DNA of 64,000 nucleotides. Source: Gymnopus androsaceus JB14 (taxonomy: Eukaryota; Basidiomycota; Agaricomycetes; Agaricales; Omphalotaceae). The notes below the pieces were generated by a model. That model did no database searches and was not told the DNA's origin. It saw nothing but the letters and a program-made list of their open reading frames with translations. The stretch spans positions 186,001 to 250,000 of the forward strand of contig ML769412.1 of assembly GCA_009733575.1 (NCBI GenBank). Direction: 5' to 3'. Each line of letters begins with the position of its first letter. Positions within the stretch are counted from its first letter, which is position 1. This document shows, piece after piece, positions 1-12,532 of the stretch. The position numbers and the translations under genes are program-made.

Positions 1-471
1 AGGAGCTCTTATCCCAAATTGCTCAGCGCTATGGGGATGATAAAACGCGGAGCAGAGCTAGACCTCTCACGGGCGGCTGCGTATTTTGTCAGATGGTGGA
101 GAGACGAAGGTGGTATTTTATCTGCTTCGTCCGCTCTTCAAAACGGACTGGCTCATCCTTTGTTCACTGCCAACGCCAACGCCGACGGTGTGAAACCGGA
201 CTTGGAGAATACTTCTATCACACACGGCTGGGGATTTGATCTCCAGTGGCAGCTGTCTCCAAAAGACCTCCCTGGTACAACACAAAAAACTGTTGAATCT
301 GATATGGGCTCTGTTGTGCAGAAGATGGAAGATTGTATCGAGAAGTATCTAGTCGAGTCGGAAAGAGAAGATATAGATGAAAGTAATATTAGCGCGACAC
401 AGCGCAAAAAGCAGATGACGATGGAGGAAAAGGCACGGAGGAAGATGAAACATGCAAAGAGAAAACAGTGA
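1..471 (+). CDS. 3' end of an unidentified gene (partial)
   Basis: The reading frame is open from the left edge of the window to a TGA at 469-471 and encodes 156 residues. The frame continues upstream of the window, so the start and domain content are missing. A compact, conserved-looking stretch (AAAYFVRWWRDEGG near residues 25-38) is followed by an acidic region and a very basic end (RRKMKHAKRKQ), which could be a nuclear or nucleolar targeting tail. I do not recognise the family. Composition and the absence of internal stops argue that it is real; the function is unassigned. Confidence 0.55.
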   Translation, partial: RSSYPKLLSAMGMIKRGAELDLSRAAAYFVRWWRDEGGILSASSALQNGLAHPLFTANANADGVKPDLENTSITHGWGFDLQWQLSPKDLPGTTQKTVESDMGSVVQKMEDCIEKYLVESEREDIDESNISATQRKKQMTMEEKARRKMKHAKRKQ

Positions 472-2958
472 CCATCAGATATCTCGATTCTCCAAACAAC
501 TTCCAAGTATTCCCAGGTAATGTCTATCTATCCACTGCAACATCACTGTTTTAATCGTTCAGACTTTCGAAGGGCGCCTTGAATCTCAACTGACTTGATT
601 GCGGGTAGTTTGATATGACAGATATCTGGCTAAATACATTCTTTGCATCCTAAACAGGCATCGGTCATCCGTTGGAATCTGCGTCGCAATTGGAGCCTGT
701 TACTTATAGTTAGAACAGAGAATGCATCCAAAAGTGTATTAATTTGATATATGCATGCTATTGCCTACGGTCTCGCCTGGTCTCGTCCTATGCACTGATT
801 AGTAAGTTAAAAAGAAACAAGTCCTGAGAGAAATCTATCACTGCATTTTACTGCAAGTCAGCTGCTTAAGCACTATTTTTCACGCCCAGAAGGCTATGCC
901 TTTGTGAAAAACAGAGAATAAGTATTGTGATAGGTTACTACACAGTAGAGTATACATAGCAAGTACCAGATGTCGCACTTTTGGACTTGAGACATTCACA
1001 ACAATCAAGGACAAAAGTCTCTTTCAACATCAGTTGACTAAAGTCAAATCGAGCCTCGCGCCCATCTTTGAATTTAGCCGGATACGTTCTAGTCTTCTTC
1101 TTAGCATCATGATCCGCTTGCCAGGTAGCCCTGGAAGTACATACACTCTCACTCTGTAAGTTCCATTCTTATTAGTATTCCGTAGACATGACATCTACGA
1201 GCTTGCAGCGCCGGGAAAAGCAGTAGCAAGTCGCCAGTATACCCAAACCCAATAAGATGCGGATTGCCAAATACCAACGCAGAAAAAAAAAGGAACGAGA
1301 GAAAGAGAAATGTATCATTGAAGAGCAGAAGTATCAAAGGCTGGCTTAACATTTCATTCAGGCTTACCGTGCTGTAACTTGCTTTGACCGATACAGCCTG
1401 ATTACGGCGCCACAATTTTACAGAAGGCCACCATAGGAGTTTGCGATATCAGTTGCAAGTCACGAGGAGATTTTAAGGGCTGCGCTGATACTGAAAAAGC
1501 AAAAATCAGTTTTATTTTTATTTCTATTTTTATAAAAGCTGCTGTTTTTTTGGATAGGTAACCGCCGCTCGCCAGGTTGAGTTGTAACGAATAAATTTTA
1601 CCATTAAATCATTGAACCATTGATTAAGCCCGAAGAACTTCCTGAGTCCACAGAGAGTAAGCAGGGTAGCTAGGACGGGAAGATAGCACTACCATGGAGA
1701 GTAAGTAAAGGACGGGAACCATGACGGAATGATGCTACTGATGATAGTACGATAAGACGCCGACGCAACCTCCTAAACCTGAATCTTTTCAGAATCCAGA
1801 TTCAACCTCAGAACCCGGAGAGTCAAACTTGAATGAGATGGATGCCGATAATGATAAGAAATTGAACAGGAGCATTCGGACGATACTCAAAATGCCACAG
1901 ATCAACCACAGATATTTAATCGAAAGATCGAGATCTCTTCATCGATAAAATCGAAGACATGTAGTTGAGAAAAGAAGGCCTCCCTCGGCATAAACTGCAT
2001 CCGTTATCTTCTTCCATCTCGCGACTTGCCTTCGCATCGCATGAGGCCGTTCCTTCCTATTAAAACAATGAACGACTAATGATAAAGGTTATTCTATTAG
2101 ATTAGACGGAATTTGTTGCGAAATCAGCCCTCTTCCGAGAAAATGAGAGTCAGGCTAGCGTCGCTCTTGCCTTTCAGTTAGCACTCAAAGTTACTCTAAA
2201 ATTATGGCCATTAGCAGGAAGGTAAAATTCATCGCCGAAGCACTAACGTGGTCGAGCTGGTGGTTTGTCAGGTGGTATTGAGGTCAAAGCTGTAAATATC
2301 AACCATGTGTTTGTGCGGCAATCGACCGGCCGGAACTTAAATTCGAACCATCACTACCGCTGCAGGCTTCATGGATAATGGCGGCATATTTCTGCCATGG
2401 CTACTGAAAAGATAGACCTGGATTTTCCTCTTGCTTTTTGAGAAGTCTCGAGCTTCAAAAACAAAAACAAAAAAAAAGACACAAGGTCCCAATTTTAATC
2501 CGATTTGATGGTAAATGTATATTTTCCTGCAGGCTAGAACTGATTCTCCATTGACGACTAGTTTATGTTATAACACGCTTAAAACTGCACCGCAAGCTAC
2601 ACGCTATACTGGAATCCTCGTGGCTCTGGGTGAGTCGTAAGTTTGCTTCGATTTTTTAAAAGTATTGTTTCAACTCCAACGCACACAGTTTCACATTTCT
2701 GTTCGTATTAGGGAAGACATAACAAATCGCATCCGACCCTCACGGCCTTTCAAATTCTAGAGTCGACTTGCCTGTATGTAAAGTTCTTTAGCGTCGCAGG
2801 TGCATTGCACACAGAGCGCCCTCTTGTCACTGATTGAATGATAATGGCCCGGCTTCCCCGAGTAGCACCGAACGTAATGCGAGCAGGGTTAAATGTTTGA
2901 TGTTCTCTTTACTATAAAGTCTCCAATTTTAATCTCTGACACGCCACTTTTCCGTCAA
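472..2958. other. gene-poor stretch upstream of UGT1
   Basis: No coding structure could be supported in 2.5 kb. Short open frames on both strands (for example 1149-1415 minus) lack splice-compatible neighbours and look random. An A-rich stretch at about 1,785-1,965 reads as a short open frame rich in N, D and E that soon stops and may be a relic. The last 60 bases before UGT1 hold a TATA-like ACTATAAAG (2,911-2,919). Part of 2,270-2,385 resembles sequence downstream of UGT1 (see repeats). Confidence 0.5.
2270..2385 (+). repeat. left copy of a degenerate direct repeat flanking UGT1
   Basis: A 16-base identical core (2,285-2,300) recurs at 5,182-5,197. Similarity continues for roughly 100 bases (CCATGTG, a GACCGGCC-like block, then CTGCAG) in the same spacing and orientation. 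One copy lies about 660 bases before the UGT1 start and the other about 180 bases after its stop. It could be the promoter side of a once tandemly duplicated UGT, or an old transposon remnant. Confidence 0.45.
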
Positions 2959-4981
2959 ATGGGATCCATTGCAAATAACCACAAGCACATTGTTCTTCAT
3001 ACTTTACCAGTTGCATGGGGTGCGTCTATCCTGTTCTTTTTCTTTGTTGTTTTTGATATCTGACTTGAAGAGAAAAGGCCATAATAAACCGCTTTGTTCA
3101 TTGTCGATGCAAGTGCTTTTTTAAAAAAAACCTGTAGCGCCGTTCGTTGATTGATTTTTCCCCAGCCTTTTGTTGGAATCTCGCGAAGATGTAGTAGTGA
3201 CTTATCTCACTGGCGCCTCTGCTTACCCTAAGATCTTTGGAGAGCTGAAACGACTACCTCCAGCCAGATTGGAAGCTATAGAGTCCCGTCTCAAGTAAGT
3301 TTTCGAGCTTTCTTGAAAGCTTAAGTGCAAAAGATCTGATGGGCTCATTGAAGTATCGTTGATATTGGAGAAAACACTGAACTTGATCCGATGAAACAAT
3401 TAGAATCATTCGCGCCAGCTTTTAGAGCTCTGTATTCCTCTAACCCCATTACCTGCCTTACAACGGGCAAGACAATCAGTGGACTACCCAGTCCAACTTT
3501 GGCTATAATTGATGTGAGTCTTACTTATTACCGTTCCAAATGCTCAGTTCAGCTTTGATCTGACCTACAACTTAGCCGTTTGCCGCTTATGCTTTTGAAG
3601 CTATACGAACAGTAGCAGAGAAATCTGTCCCTATTCTAGCATGGTGGACTAGTAATGCTGGTGCACTGCTTCGATTGCTCGGACCTGTTCATCTGGGTGG
3701 TGTAGCGGATCCAGCATTGGAAACCGCCGAAGGACGTGCTGCTACAAAGCAAAAAATCTACGCAGAAAAACAAATTCTCAAGGCAGTATGTATTTGTGCT
3801 TTTAAGCTGATATGATGCCTTATCCTCGTTCTTTTAACATAGCACGAATGCACAGGCCAGATTGTCAATGTGCCCGGTCTTGCGCCTTGCTTTGATTACG
3901 AGTGGTTCACTCAAAAGGTACATTTTTTAAATGATATATGATGTATGAGCTAAGACTGTCTTATGCATGCCTAGACAATCTTGATAGATTTGGGAATCAT
4001 TGTCGAAAAATCTGGCTCGATCTACGTTCGTGAAGCCGACGGAATTATCTGTGTTTCTGCGAACGCGTACGAGTCAGAGGCTGTGGCCGCAGCTAAAGAG
4101 TGGTATGCCTCAATGAACAAGGAGTGGTACACTGTCGGACCTTTATCCGTCCAAGTCTTCGAATCAAAGGTTGTCCGTGCAACCGATGGGATGAATGCGC
4201 TGGTGGAGACGTTTCTGAACCGAATCCAAGCCGAATTTGGAAACAAGTCGCTTATATATGTGCGTTTCATCCCAGTTATTCATTTCTTTTAGGCCGATAT
4301 TTCATTCAGATCTCCTTTGGCACCATATTCTGGCCTGAGGAGGAAGATCGGGTTTGGGCTGTCATCGATGGGCTCATTGCGAAACGGCAACCGTTCCTTT
4401 TCTCGCATCCCTCCCCTTTCAAGATGCAACTCCCGGACAATATGATAAAGAAAATTTCGGATAGCGGGATAGCTATGGAGCTAGTCTGGTCACCACAGGA
4501 GCAGATATTGGCTCATCCAGTGACTGGATGGTTCATTTCTCATGGAGGGTGGAACTCCATGCAAGAGGCTTTCATATATCGTGTTCCTCTGTGCGTGTTG
4601 ATGCCCTTGACCGTTTCTTTTGGTTGTCTTGTAATTCTCACTCTGTTTATATATATATTCAGGATCTTCTGGCCGTTCCACGCTGATCAACCCTATAACG
4701 CTATGCGCATGTCGGTTCTCAAGGCAGGGTTTGAGCTTTTGCAAGTGCGAACAGGAAAGTTCGGAACAAGGATTCCCTCTCAATGCAAGGAAATTCCCGC
4801 ATTCACATCTGCATCCGCCAAAGAGGAGATTGAGCAATTGGTAGACAAGCTAAACGGAGATGAAGGATCTATGGTTAGGACCAACTTTGAGGCCATTGCA
4901 GACGCAATGTCGAAGACGTGGGACTCGCCCTATGGTGAGTCGAGAGTGGAATTGGAGAGGATGTTAGAGAAATTCCTTTGA
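2959..4981 (+). CDS. UDP-glycosyltransferase, GT1 family (UGT1)
   Basis: Transfers sugar from a UDP-sugar to a small acceptor; the acceptor cannot be told from sequence. Nine exons (2959-3019, 3078-3108, 3166-3294, 3354-3513, 3576-3785, 3843-3917, 3975-4259, 4310-4590, 4663-4981) sum to 516 residues, normal for the family. The N-terminus (LPVAWGHNKPL) carries the expected acceptor-side histidine. The C-terminal half has the donor-binding PSPG-type block, from WSPQEQILAHPVTGWF to HGGWN and a later DQP. Intron 2 (3109-3165) uses a GC-AG boundary. That choice gives an ungapped alignment with the paralogue at 29,083. Intron 8 (72 bases) has no stop and keeps frame. A TATA-like element lies 40-48 bases upstream of the ATG. 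High confidence in family and structure. Confidence 0.93.
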
Positions 4982-6949
4982 TTGGCTTACTTATTTTTCG
5001 ACCAAAAGTCCTCGTGACTGGTATCATACGGTAACATGATTGATCGTCAATGACTTAAATCGAGCCCAAATCGAGCCTGTTTCTGAGACGATGTCGAAAC
5101 ACGTCCCATGGAATTGCATCTTACATATTACAGACTGAAGTTGTTGAGAGAAAAAGTCAGCTGTTACTATTATGGTAAGGCCAAAGCTGTAAATATCGGC
5201 CATGTGCCTCGGCCACGCGGACGGGCCGAAGCTTCCATCACACCTGCAGCATCCCAAGCCGTATTTCTGATGCATGACTCTAGCTTTGACGCTTTGTCTT
5301 GTACAAGTCTGGGGTTTTGGCAGAAGATGACAACTCCATAACGGCAAATGTGTACACCGTCAACTGAATCTCAACTAATTCAAGTCATGACTCTCGTTAA
5401 GGAGTGCAAGTTTGATATCCCCCTCTTGTCCTGAATCCTTCATTTGTAGCACTGCACTATTTCACTTTTCAGCTCTCTATTTAGTGGGATAAGCGCTCGC
5501 CTAGTTTATTTTTCCACCCTCCCACCATGGTCAATTCCCGATAGAGTATTTACCTGCTCTTCTACATTGCTGTTAAGATTTAGGATGATTCTGGGCTAAA
5601 TGACTCCCAAAAATCTCCTCCACCATTAACAAAACCGCAGAAATACTCCCCCGGAGGTGAAGCTCCTACATCGAGATGGGTCTACTAGTATGCCTTTGTT
5701 CATCATTCCCCTTGGAGATTCATATTCTCCGGCGAATTCTGAACCAGTCCTCAAGCGGAAGCTTGATAATGTTTCAGATAAGCACTGCTCATTCTCTGTC
5801 TACCCCTCTCCGAGTCCAACTGAATCCCCATTATCGTGAGCGAATGTGCCTCCCACTATTGACTATTGCGCATTGATGATGGCAGCCTTCCGTTATCACC
5901 CTCTGAGAGTATGTTCTCCATATTAGGATGCTTCTGTTCGGTCCGAATATCAAGAAGCGATAGATGGATAGCATCAGCTGAACAATATTCTTCTCAGTAT
6001 TAAGGATACTTATGAGTGGATTCAATCATGCAAAAAATCCCTCAGTGCACTCACTAAGTGTGCGTACCTCCGAGTACATTAATCAATAGCTGGGAGGATG
6101 AGGAACGAGATGGGATGGGTGGATCCGTGACATTGAGCAAGCTCTAAGCTGTCACTTCAAGATTGTTAAAAAGTATGATCTCGCAAAGCTATGACCTGCG
6201 GTTTGGATGCTGAGAACAGATGAAATTATCGACTCTGATAATCTTACATACGATCCTCAGGCTGTTACGGGTATTGGATTGATATATTATCAAGCGCTCA
6301 ATGGTCATCTTTCAATTGTCAAAAAGCAGTTCCTGGCGGTTCAATTGATGGATATGGATGGATGGTATCTATCGAACTGGAGCTCGACAATGTGAGGCAG
6401 TCCTTACGTCGCGATTCTTGGAGGAATCATCGAATGGCTGTTGTATGTGAAACTCCATTTTTACCGATCTCTCCTCATTCAAATTTTCACGCCTTTAGCA
6501 TGCCTTGCAGCGCCTCAATCCTTGGGTAACCAGGTATATGTTTCTATTGCTCAATGCCTGTCCCATGCTCAATATACCCACAGGGATTCAATTGAAGTAG
6601 CGAAAAGTGTTATCCACTCTGCGACATCCTTCGTAATATCACCATTAACAAGAAAGTCGACATGAAGTCAAGCTTCGTCCCCTAGTTGCTATTATGCATG
6701 GTGGTCCCCTGCTGGGCCCTACTGGCCGTCCGGAGAGGAACTTGACTCGGAAGCGTCTCCCTACAGCCGGGCCAGTTCCGGTGCCTTTGAGGTCTGTTGA
6801 TGGGATTCAGAAGCATGATATGGGTCAACAGTATTACGCATAATTTTATTTGCTGAGTGTATGCATGTAGTGACATTAAAAGCGCGCTTAATTTAGCGCC
6901 TTGCTTTGACATTTCCCTTTATGAACTTCCATCATCGCTAGCTCTTAAG
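4982..6949. other. gene-poor stretch with decayed frames between UGT1 and the karyopherin
   Basis: Nearly 2 kb without a supportable gene. It contains the right copy of the UGT1-flanking repeat (5,157-5,290) and several short open frames around 5,620-6,660 with no splice-compatible continuation. A G+C-rich patch at 6,690-6,800 encodes a short open stretch starting like HGGP but lacks any downstream hydrolase motif. I treat these as relics. The karyopherin promoter should lie in the last few hundred bases. Confidence 0.45.
5157..5290 (+). repeat. right copy of the degenerate direct repeat flanking UGT1
   Basis: It shares a 16-base identical core (5,182-5,197) and the following CCATGTG and CTGCAG blocks with 2,270-2,385, in the same orientation. 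Its position just downstream of UGT1 would fit the promoter remnant of a lost tandem UGT copy; that reading is inference. Confidence 0.45.
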
Positions 6950-9900
6950 ATGCTCGATGTCAACTTTCTACCATCTCTTCCACCAAATGATATAGAGCGC
7001 GCTTCCCAAGTTCGTTTAGCCAACACCTGTGGATTTCCTTTCATCTTATGACGTTCCGACCAGTTAATTTTGCAAGCTTATGGCGTGCCAAATCCCAGCA
7101 GACCCATCGATGAAATTCGCCGATTACAGCAAGAGCTTTTTGATATTCAAAAACTCCCAGAAGCATGGGGTCTCGTCATTCCACTGTTAAATCACCAAGA
7201 TGAGAACGTCCAGTTTTTCGGAGCACACACGTACGTTTTGGACAAGATGAGCCTATGTGGAACAGAAGCTGAAGCTGGTTCAAAGTGCCCAAGTTAAGAT
7301 AGCACGAGATTGGTGAGTTTTTAAAAGTCTTTCTTCTTCTTTTCGCTCATCTGCGTCAAATCAAGGGCAACTTTTCCACAAGAACACGTAGAATCGCTGA
7401 GAGATCTGCTTGTGCAGCTCACTTCGCATTCAGTCAGTGTCGGAAAGTCCAAGGTTATCCTTCGGAAACTCTTCGTTTCTGTATGTCGCAGCTCTCATTC
7501 ACCTTACCTTTGCTAAATCCGGAGTAAAGCTTTCATCCCTAGCCTTAAAACTTGTGCCGCAACATCCGACTCGGTGGCCTGATTGGATTCTACATTGTGT
7601 TACTTCTTTATCTGGAAATGGAGCTCCATCCGAATATGTTCTGGATTTCCTCTCCATCGTGGCGGAAGAGATTGGAACAGCAGATTTGGTGGGCGCTAGT
7701 AAGTGAGTGTTTCCGCGCATTACAACTTTCTGCGCGCTCACGATGCTAGCGCAGATTGCGCATGCAGCAAAGTATGAATGATGCTACTCCGATGGTCGTT
7801 CAAGCCATCAGAACAGCAATCGAGCGACCAATAAATGCTGCATCGACGCGCGAAGTTTCCTCCTCACTGAAATGTTTTCAGTCGTGGCTTCCGAATCTGG
7901 CTACAGGGTGAGCACGCCTTGATGTTCTTGTACGATCTTGTCTGACCATGACCGAAGCGATTTCTCTCCCCTCATTCCAATGCTCATTACCCTCCTCAAC
8001 CCCGAGGCTGATACCACCTTTGTAGCTGCCTCCGATTCCTTACAAGAAATCATGTCCAAATCTCCGTTGTCGGATGGGTCCGGCACCAGAATCCTAACCG
8101 AACCCCTTCTCCTATGGTTACATCTCGCGGGTGCCACTATAGTTGATTCGGCCGTTCAATCTGCATTCACTGACGAGGTGTCACATTCATTATGCAAGTT
8201 ACTCACAGCACTCGGGGATCACTCTGCTACCTATCTTGCCGCAAATATCGCTTCTTCCGCTCTAATTACCCTCCTCCCATCCTCGATTCCAGTAGGTGTC
8301 CCGCCCGCAGAGCTCAACAAGACGAAAGGCCAGCTGTCCCAGACTTTCCTCCGACTCCTACTTGCGTTCACTGGCTTTCCTGGTTACTATGGTGTAGATG
8401 AGGATGTCAGCGAAATGACGCTCGGGTTTTGGTACATGTTGCAGGAGGCACTTTGGAACAATGATTTCTACTTTCCTGATGGGGAAGAGGCCGATTCCAG
8501 CTCAGCGCAAGCCGAGATGGGAGACCAGGCCGGGGTCTCGAAGGCGTTGTATGTGCAGCTTGTTCAGGTATTGCGGCGGAAAATAACGTGGCCTTCACCT
8601 GGGCACAATTGGTCTAGAGGTTCGTAAGAAGTTCTCATAACCCTTTCACTGATGCTGATTGTTGCAAACAGACCAGATGGAAAAATTCATCGTGTTGGTC
8701 CTCCTTTGTATCCACAATTTCCTCACATTAACTTTCTATGTTAGCTATCGACGGGATGTGGGCGACATCCTTATTAACGCGTCGGTTTACAGAATTCTCC
8801 TACTATGCCTTTCAACTAACCTTTATAATCACCCAGTTATTATGTGATTCGCGACGATATGATCATCTACTTTGTGAACGATATCGTTGAGCGGCTGGCT
8901 TCTTTATCCTCGGAACAATCGCAAGGATGGGAGGTCAGTAATGCCTTCATCTTTCGACATTTCTAATTCGCTAATCTTTTCAAATACCAGGACATTGAAG
9001 CTACTTTACACTGCATTTCATCTATACAAGAAGCGCTTGATTATGAAAAAACTCCTCGACTGGAGCTTTTGTTCTCACCTCAAACCCTTGGACGATTTCC
9101 TACTACAGGAAACGTTCGCCTTCGACGGACCACTCTGGGTCTCATCGGTAGCGCATTCTTCAGTATTGAAGCCATCGAAGCTGACTTATCTCTATAGGCA
9201 CTTATGCATCGTGGTTCGCTGTGTCTAGTGATACGGTTCCTCCGAAATCCGAACTTCTGATGTCGGCCATATCATACGTCGTCCAATCTCTTCCCGACCA
9301 GATGCTTTCTCTCCAGGCAGCTTCGGCGTTGCGCAATCTCTGTGACGCCAATCGAAAAGCATTGGCACCTCAAATTGGCGCGTTTGCTGAGCTTCATGCT
9401 GGGTTAGCTCAGATACCCGTACGTTAGCACTTTCTTCATATCACAACCAATATATGCAAACTCCTTGTGTTAGGATTCAGAGAAAAGCAAGGTCATGGAA
9501 TCACTAGCTAGTGTGGTTCAAGCTCTTCCACCAGCTGAAGCCACCCCTACCGTCGAGGTGAACTTGATCATAATTACCTCCTCGTCGAAAACTCATTGAT
9601 TGTGTAGGTCATCATTAGTCCAATCATTTCTAGACTTTTCGAGGTCTTACGATCACAGAACTTGGTGCGTACAATCCTTTGCTTTGGGTTTAGTGTGACC
9701 CTGACACTCGACGATAGTCTCCACCAGAAGCGCGCTCCATATGTATCCTTCAGCTGGAAACACTCACTGGCATTGCCAAAGGCCTCACCAGAATATCGGC
9801 TTTTAGTGATAGCCTGTCGGATGTAGGTTCTGAGGATAGCGTAGAAATTCAAGCGGTCGAGACAGCTCGTCAAGACCCCAGGATGATACAATTGAGAGAA

Positions 9901-11166
9901 AATATTCTCGGCGTTATTCGCGGGTGTGTTGAGATGTTCCATGACGCAGAAATTACACAGGTATGTTACATATTGTGAATGCCCACTGCAACTCACTCTC
10001 ACCATCGGATTATCAGGAATTGAATGACCTTGTAAAATCCATAACATCGCTGCCATCCGACGCTACGCTGATCACCCTTCCGGCACCTCCGTTGTTGGAG
10101 ATTGTGTGCTTTGCCTTGCAGCGGCAACCGACCGCATCATGGCTAACACTAGCGGGTATTCTCATTAATCAACTTAGCCCCCCACCTCCCATGCCCTTAC
10201 GAAGCAAGGATAGCGAAAAAGAGGAACGACAAGCGAAAGCCCGGGCAGAATTGGAGGAACAAGCAAAATTGGTGGTGTCTGGAGCCCTTCCTGCCATGCT
10301 TAACGCATGTTTGGCATTTTTTGGATCCCCCAATGGAATGGAGGACGTGAGTGGTCTCGATATTTGGTTTTATTCCTTGTTCTGACAAAAAAGAATTGAC
10401 AGAACCCCGATGTTGTCCAAGAATTCTTCCTCTGCTTAGATAGAGTATGTCGCTGACCTTATCTACACGTATCGTTCTAACTTCTACTCCTAGGTCGCGC
10501 AAAACTTTACTGGCAATTTTTACACTCTACCCCCCGGTGCATTCGAAGCTTTAATGCAATGTTCAATCCGTGCTTTAACACTGCAAGAACGGTATTCATT
10601 AGTCGCGGCCTGCACCTTCCTAGTGAGCTTTTTCGTCATCGTCGCTTCCTATTGCTAATAGTGAACCCCCCAGAGCACATTCATACATCGATCATACGTC
10701 CACGCAGCTCTTGCGCCATATCGTGAGCAATTTGTGGCCACGTACGGTCGTTCGATCATGCAGGTCATCTTGAGCGGTTTGGCGGGCCAGGCTCCGCGCA
10801 GTGTTACGCAAAATCTCATTGAGATGCTTTCAACACTGTTGACCCGATGCATGGAAGAAAGCAAAGTCTGGTTGCGAGAGGTTTTGTTTGATGTAGGTTC
10901 ATCGTACTATACACTGGGATTTTATAGCCTGATCCTTGACGCAGGAGAACTTTACACCCTCTAAAGCGAAGCATGAAGACAAGGAGCGGTTTATGAAGAC
11001 TATCATTGGGTACGTAAACTACCCTCCGATGTGCTCAAACCTATAATTGATGTTTGTGTCCAGATCAAGGTCGCTGAAGAAAACGCGGGAGGCTGCTCAG
11101 CAGTTCACACTGGTTGCCCGAGGGTTGGAGGGTACTAGCTTTGGTTACGCCTCTGTGTCAATGTGA
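6950..11166 (+). CDS. importin-beta family karyopherin, importin-13/Kap122 type
   Basis: A nuclear transport receptor that binds Ran-GTP and carries cargo through nuclear pores. Twenty-one exons (first 6950-7009, second 7064-7230, third 7286-7312, last 11064-11166) sum exactly to 1053 residues, the usual size. The N-terminus contains the importin-N region (LQQELFDIQ to QFFGAHTAQVKIARDW, residues about 32-85). This is followed by a segment like importin-13 (VILRKLFVSLSSLALKLVP) and then HEAT-type helices to the C-terminus, which ends in LVARGLEGTSFGYASVSM. Very small exons occur (22 bases at 8672-8693, 27 bases at 7286-7312). Two introns use GTTCGT donors (7010 and 8620). It ends 252 bases before a convergent small gene. 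The importin-13 assignment over transportin-SR rests on the N-terminal segments. Confidence 0.92.
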
Positions 11167-11418
11167 ACTTTTTCATCTCGTAGCGTAGTATTTATTCCTG
11201 CATACTCACAATTGGATATTGAGATCAAGTTTTGTACATTTATCGTACGAAGTACAAAGAACCAACCTGAGCTAGGTTCCAATCGTTGCGGATCATATTA
11301 TAGTTACTGAACGATCTGTAAATTACAAGAAAGCGGAGAGGTCACTAAGCTAGCATAAAATACGAGTAAGCGTGGATGAGGAGCGGAACTGGTTCGAGAA
11401 AGCGATAAAAGCAAAATT

Positions 11419-12117
11419 TCAAGCCTTGGTCTTCTTGGGCTTAGAAGGCCCCGCCTCGCCTTCGGGCGCATAGTCTGCAGTGCGCTTGAGAGAGTTGACG
11501 TGCATCGGGGAAAGAGGTGCAGCAACTGTGTTGGACGTGGTCGCAGCAGATGGGCCACTCTTCATGGCACGCTGCTTATCCAAATAGGCCTTTTGGGCCT
11601 CTGGTGAGACGGTGACTGAGGTGAAAACCATGAGCTGTGTAATGTTGTCAATAAGCGACTAGGTAGGAGATCGGAGGATAAGAAACCAACGGATTTGCGA
11701 GTCTTGTTGAATTTGTCTTGTTCTTCGCGCGACAACTTGCGAGAAGAAGCTCTGAGAAAGAATTATTTAATGATTGTTGGCCTTGATGAATACGACTTAC
11801 GAGCAACCGTTTTCTTTAACAAAGCGGAAAAACTTCTTTTTCATATCCGGTACGAGATGGAACTGTATGATCTCTTCCTTGACGGCGCCTTTGCTCGTGT
11901 CGGCGGAAGCCAAATACTTTAGAAATAAATCCTCAGCCTATAAAAAAGAGATCAGACGTGAAAAAGAGATTTGAAGAGAGAAACATACGACAGATTCTGC
12001 GGTCGAGGCGCGGTCACTAACGCACTTGAAGCCCGCTCTAAAATCTTCAAAGCCACCAGCGTGACCGTAGCGTCCATACATAATATCATCATAATCAGAG
12101 TAGCGGCGACCGAACAT
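11419..12117 (-). CDS. small conserved-looking protein of unknown function, basic tail
   Basis: Four exons on the minus strand (12117-11989, 11937-11801, 11751-11691, 11634-11419) join in phase to 180 residues starting MFGRRYSDYDD. The middle is a compact, charged segment (EEIIQFHLVPDMKKKFFRFVK) followed by SREEQDKFNKTRK. The end is proline- and serine-rich, with a lysine cluster (SKPKKTKA) that resembles a nuclear localisation signal. No catalytic motif is evident and I do not recognise a family. Four phase-consistent canonical introns make this a real gene rather than chance. Confidence 0.75.
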
Positions 12118-12532
12118 ATTGGAAGGGAAGAAAGAGAAAGACACAAGTGCCACTGTGACTTTGAAATTAAATGGCACACGTGAGTCTGTGACCACGGTGA
12201 CCACGCGTCAGCTAAGCGCCCAATCAGGTGTGGAGTTTGAGACAGCATGTAGGAGTCTGAGGGCCACTCTGGGCTTAAATCTCTAAATCCAACTCTTCTT
12301 AAGTTGCATTCTTTGCAGCCCTATGTATAATGCATTGAAGTCAAGAAAAAAGACTTATGGTTTAAGTATATCTGTGTAGATAGAAAAGAAAAATAAAAGG
12401 TCACTATCAATTCAAACTTTGAGGGTACGGCTCAAGAAAAATTTGCCACAAGATGAAAGAAATCTCCGAGGTTTGATCTAGCCAACATCTAAGCCAATCA
12501 AGTAGTCGTCTTACAGTTCACCAACTATGTAG
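12118..12532. promoter_or_regulatory. spacer upstream of the small protein, downstream of HPM1
   Basis: About 415 bases between two minus-strand genes. It holds the 3' flank of HPM1 and the promoter of the 180-residue protein. A short inverted-repeat-like run GTGACCACGGTGACCACG (12,187-12,204) stands out but has no assigned role. No additional gene seen. Confidence 0.4.

Noticed and set aside
6655..6840. Peptidase-like HGGP motif in a short open frame
   Set aside because: Four residues only, with no catalytic serine block after it; frames upstream are broken.
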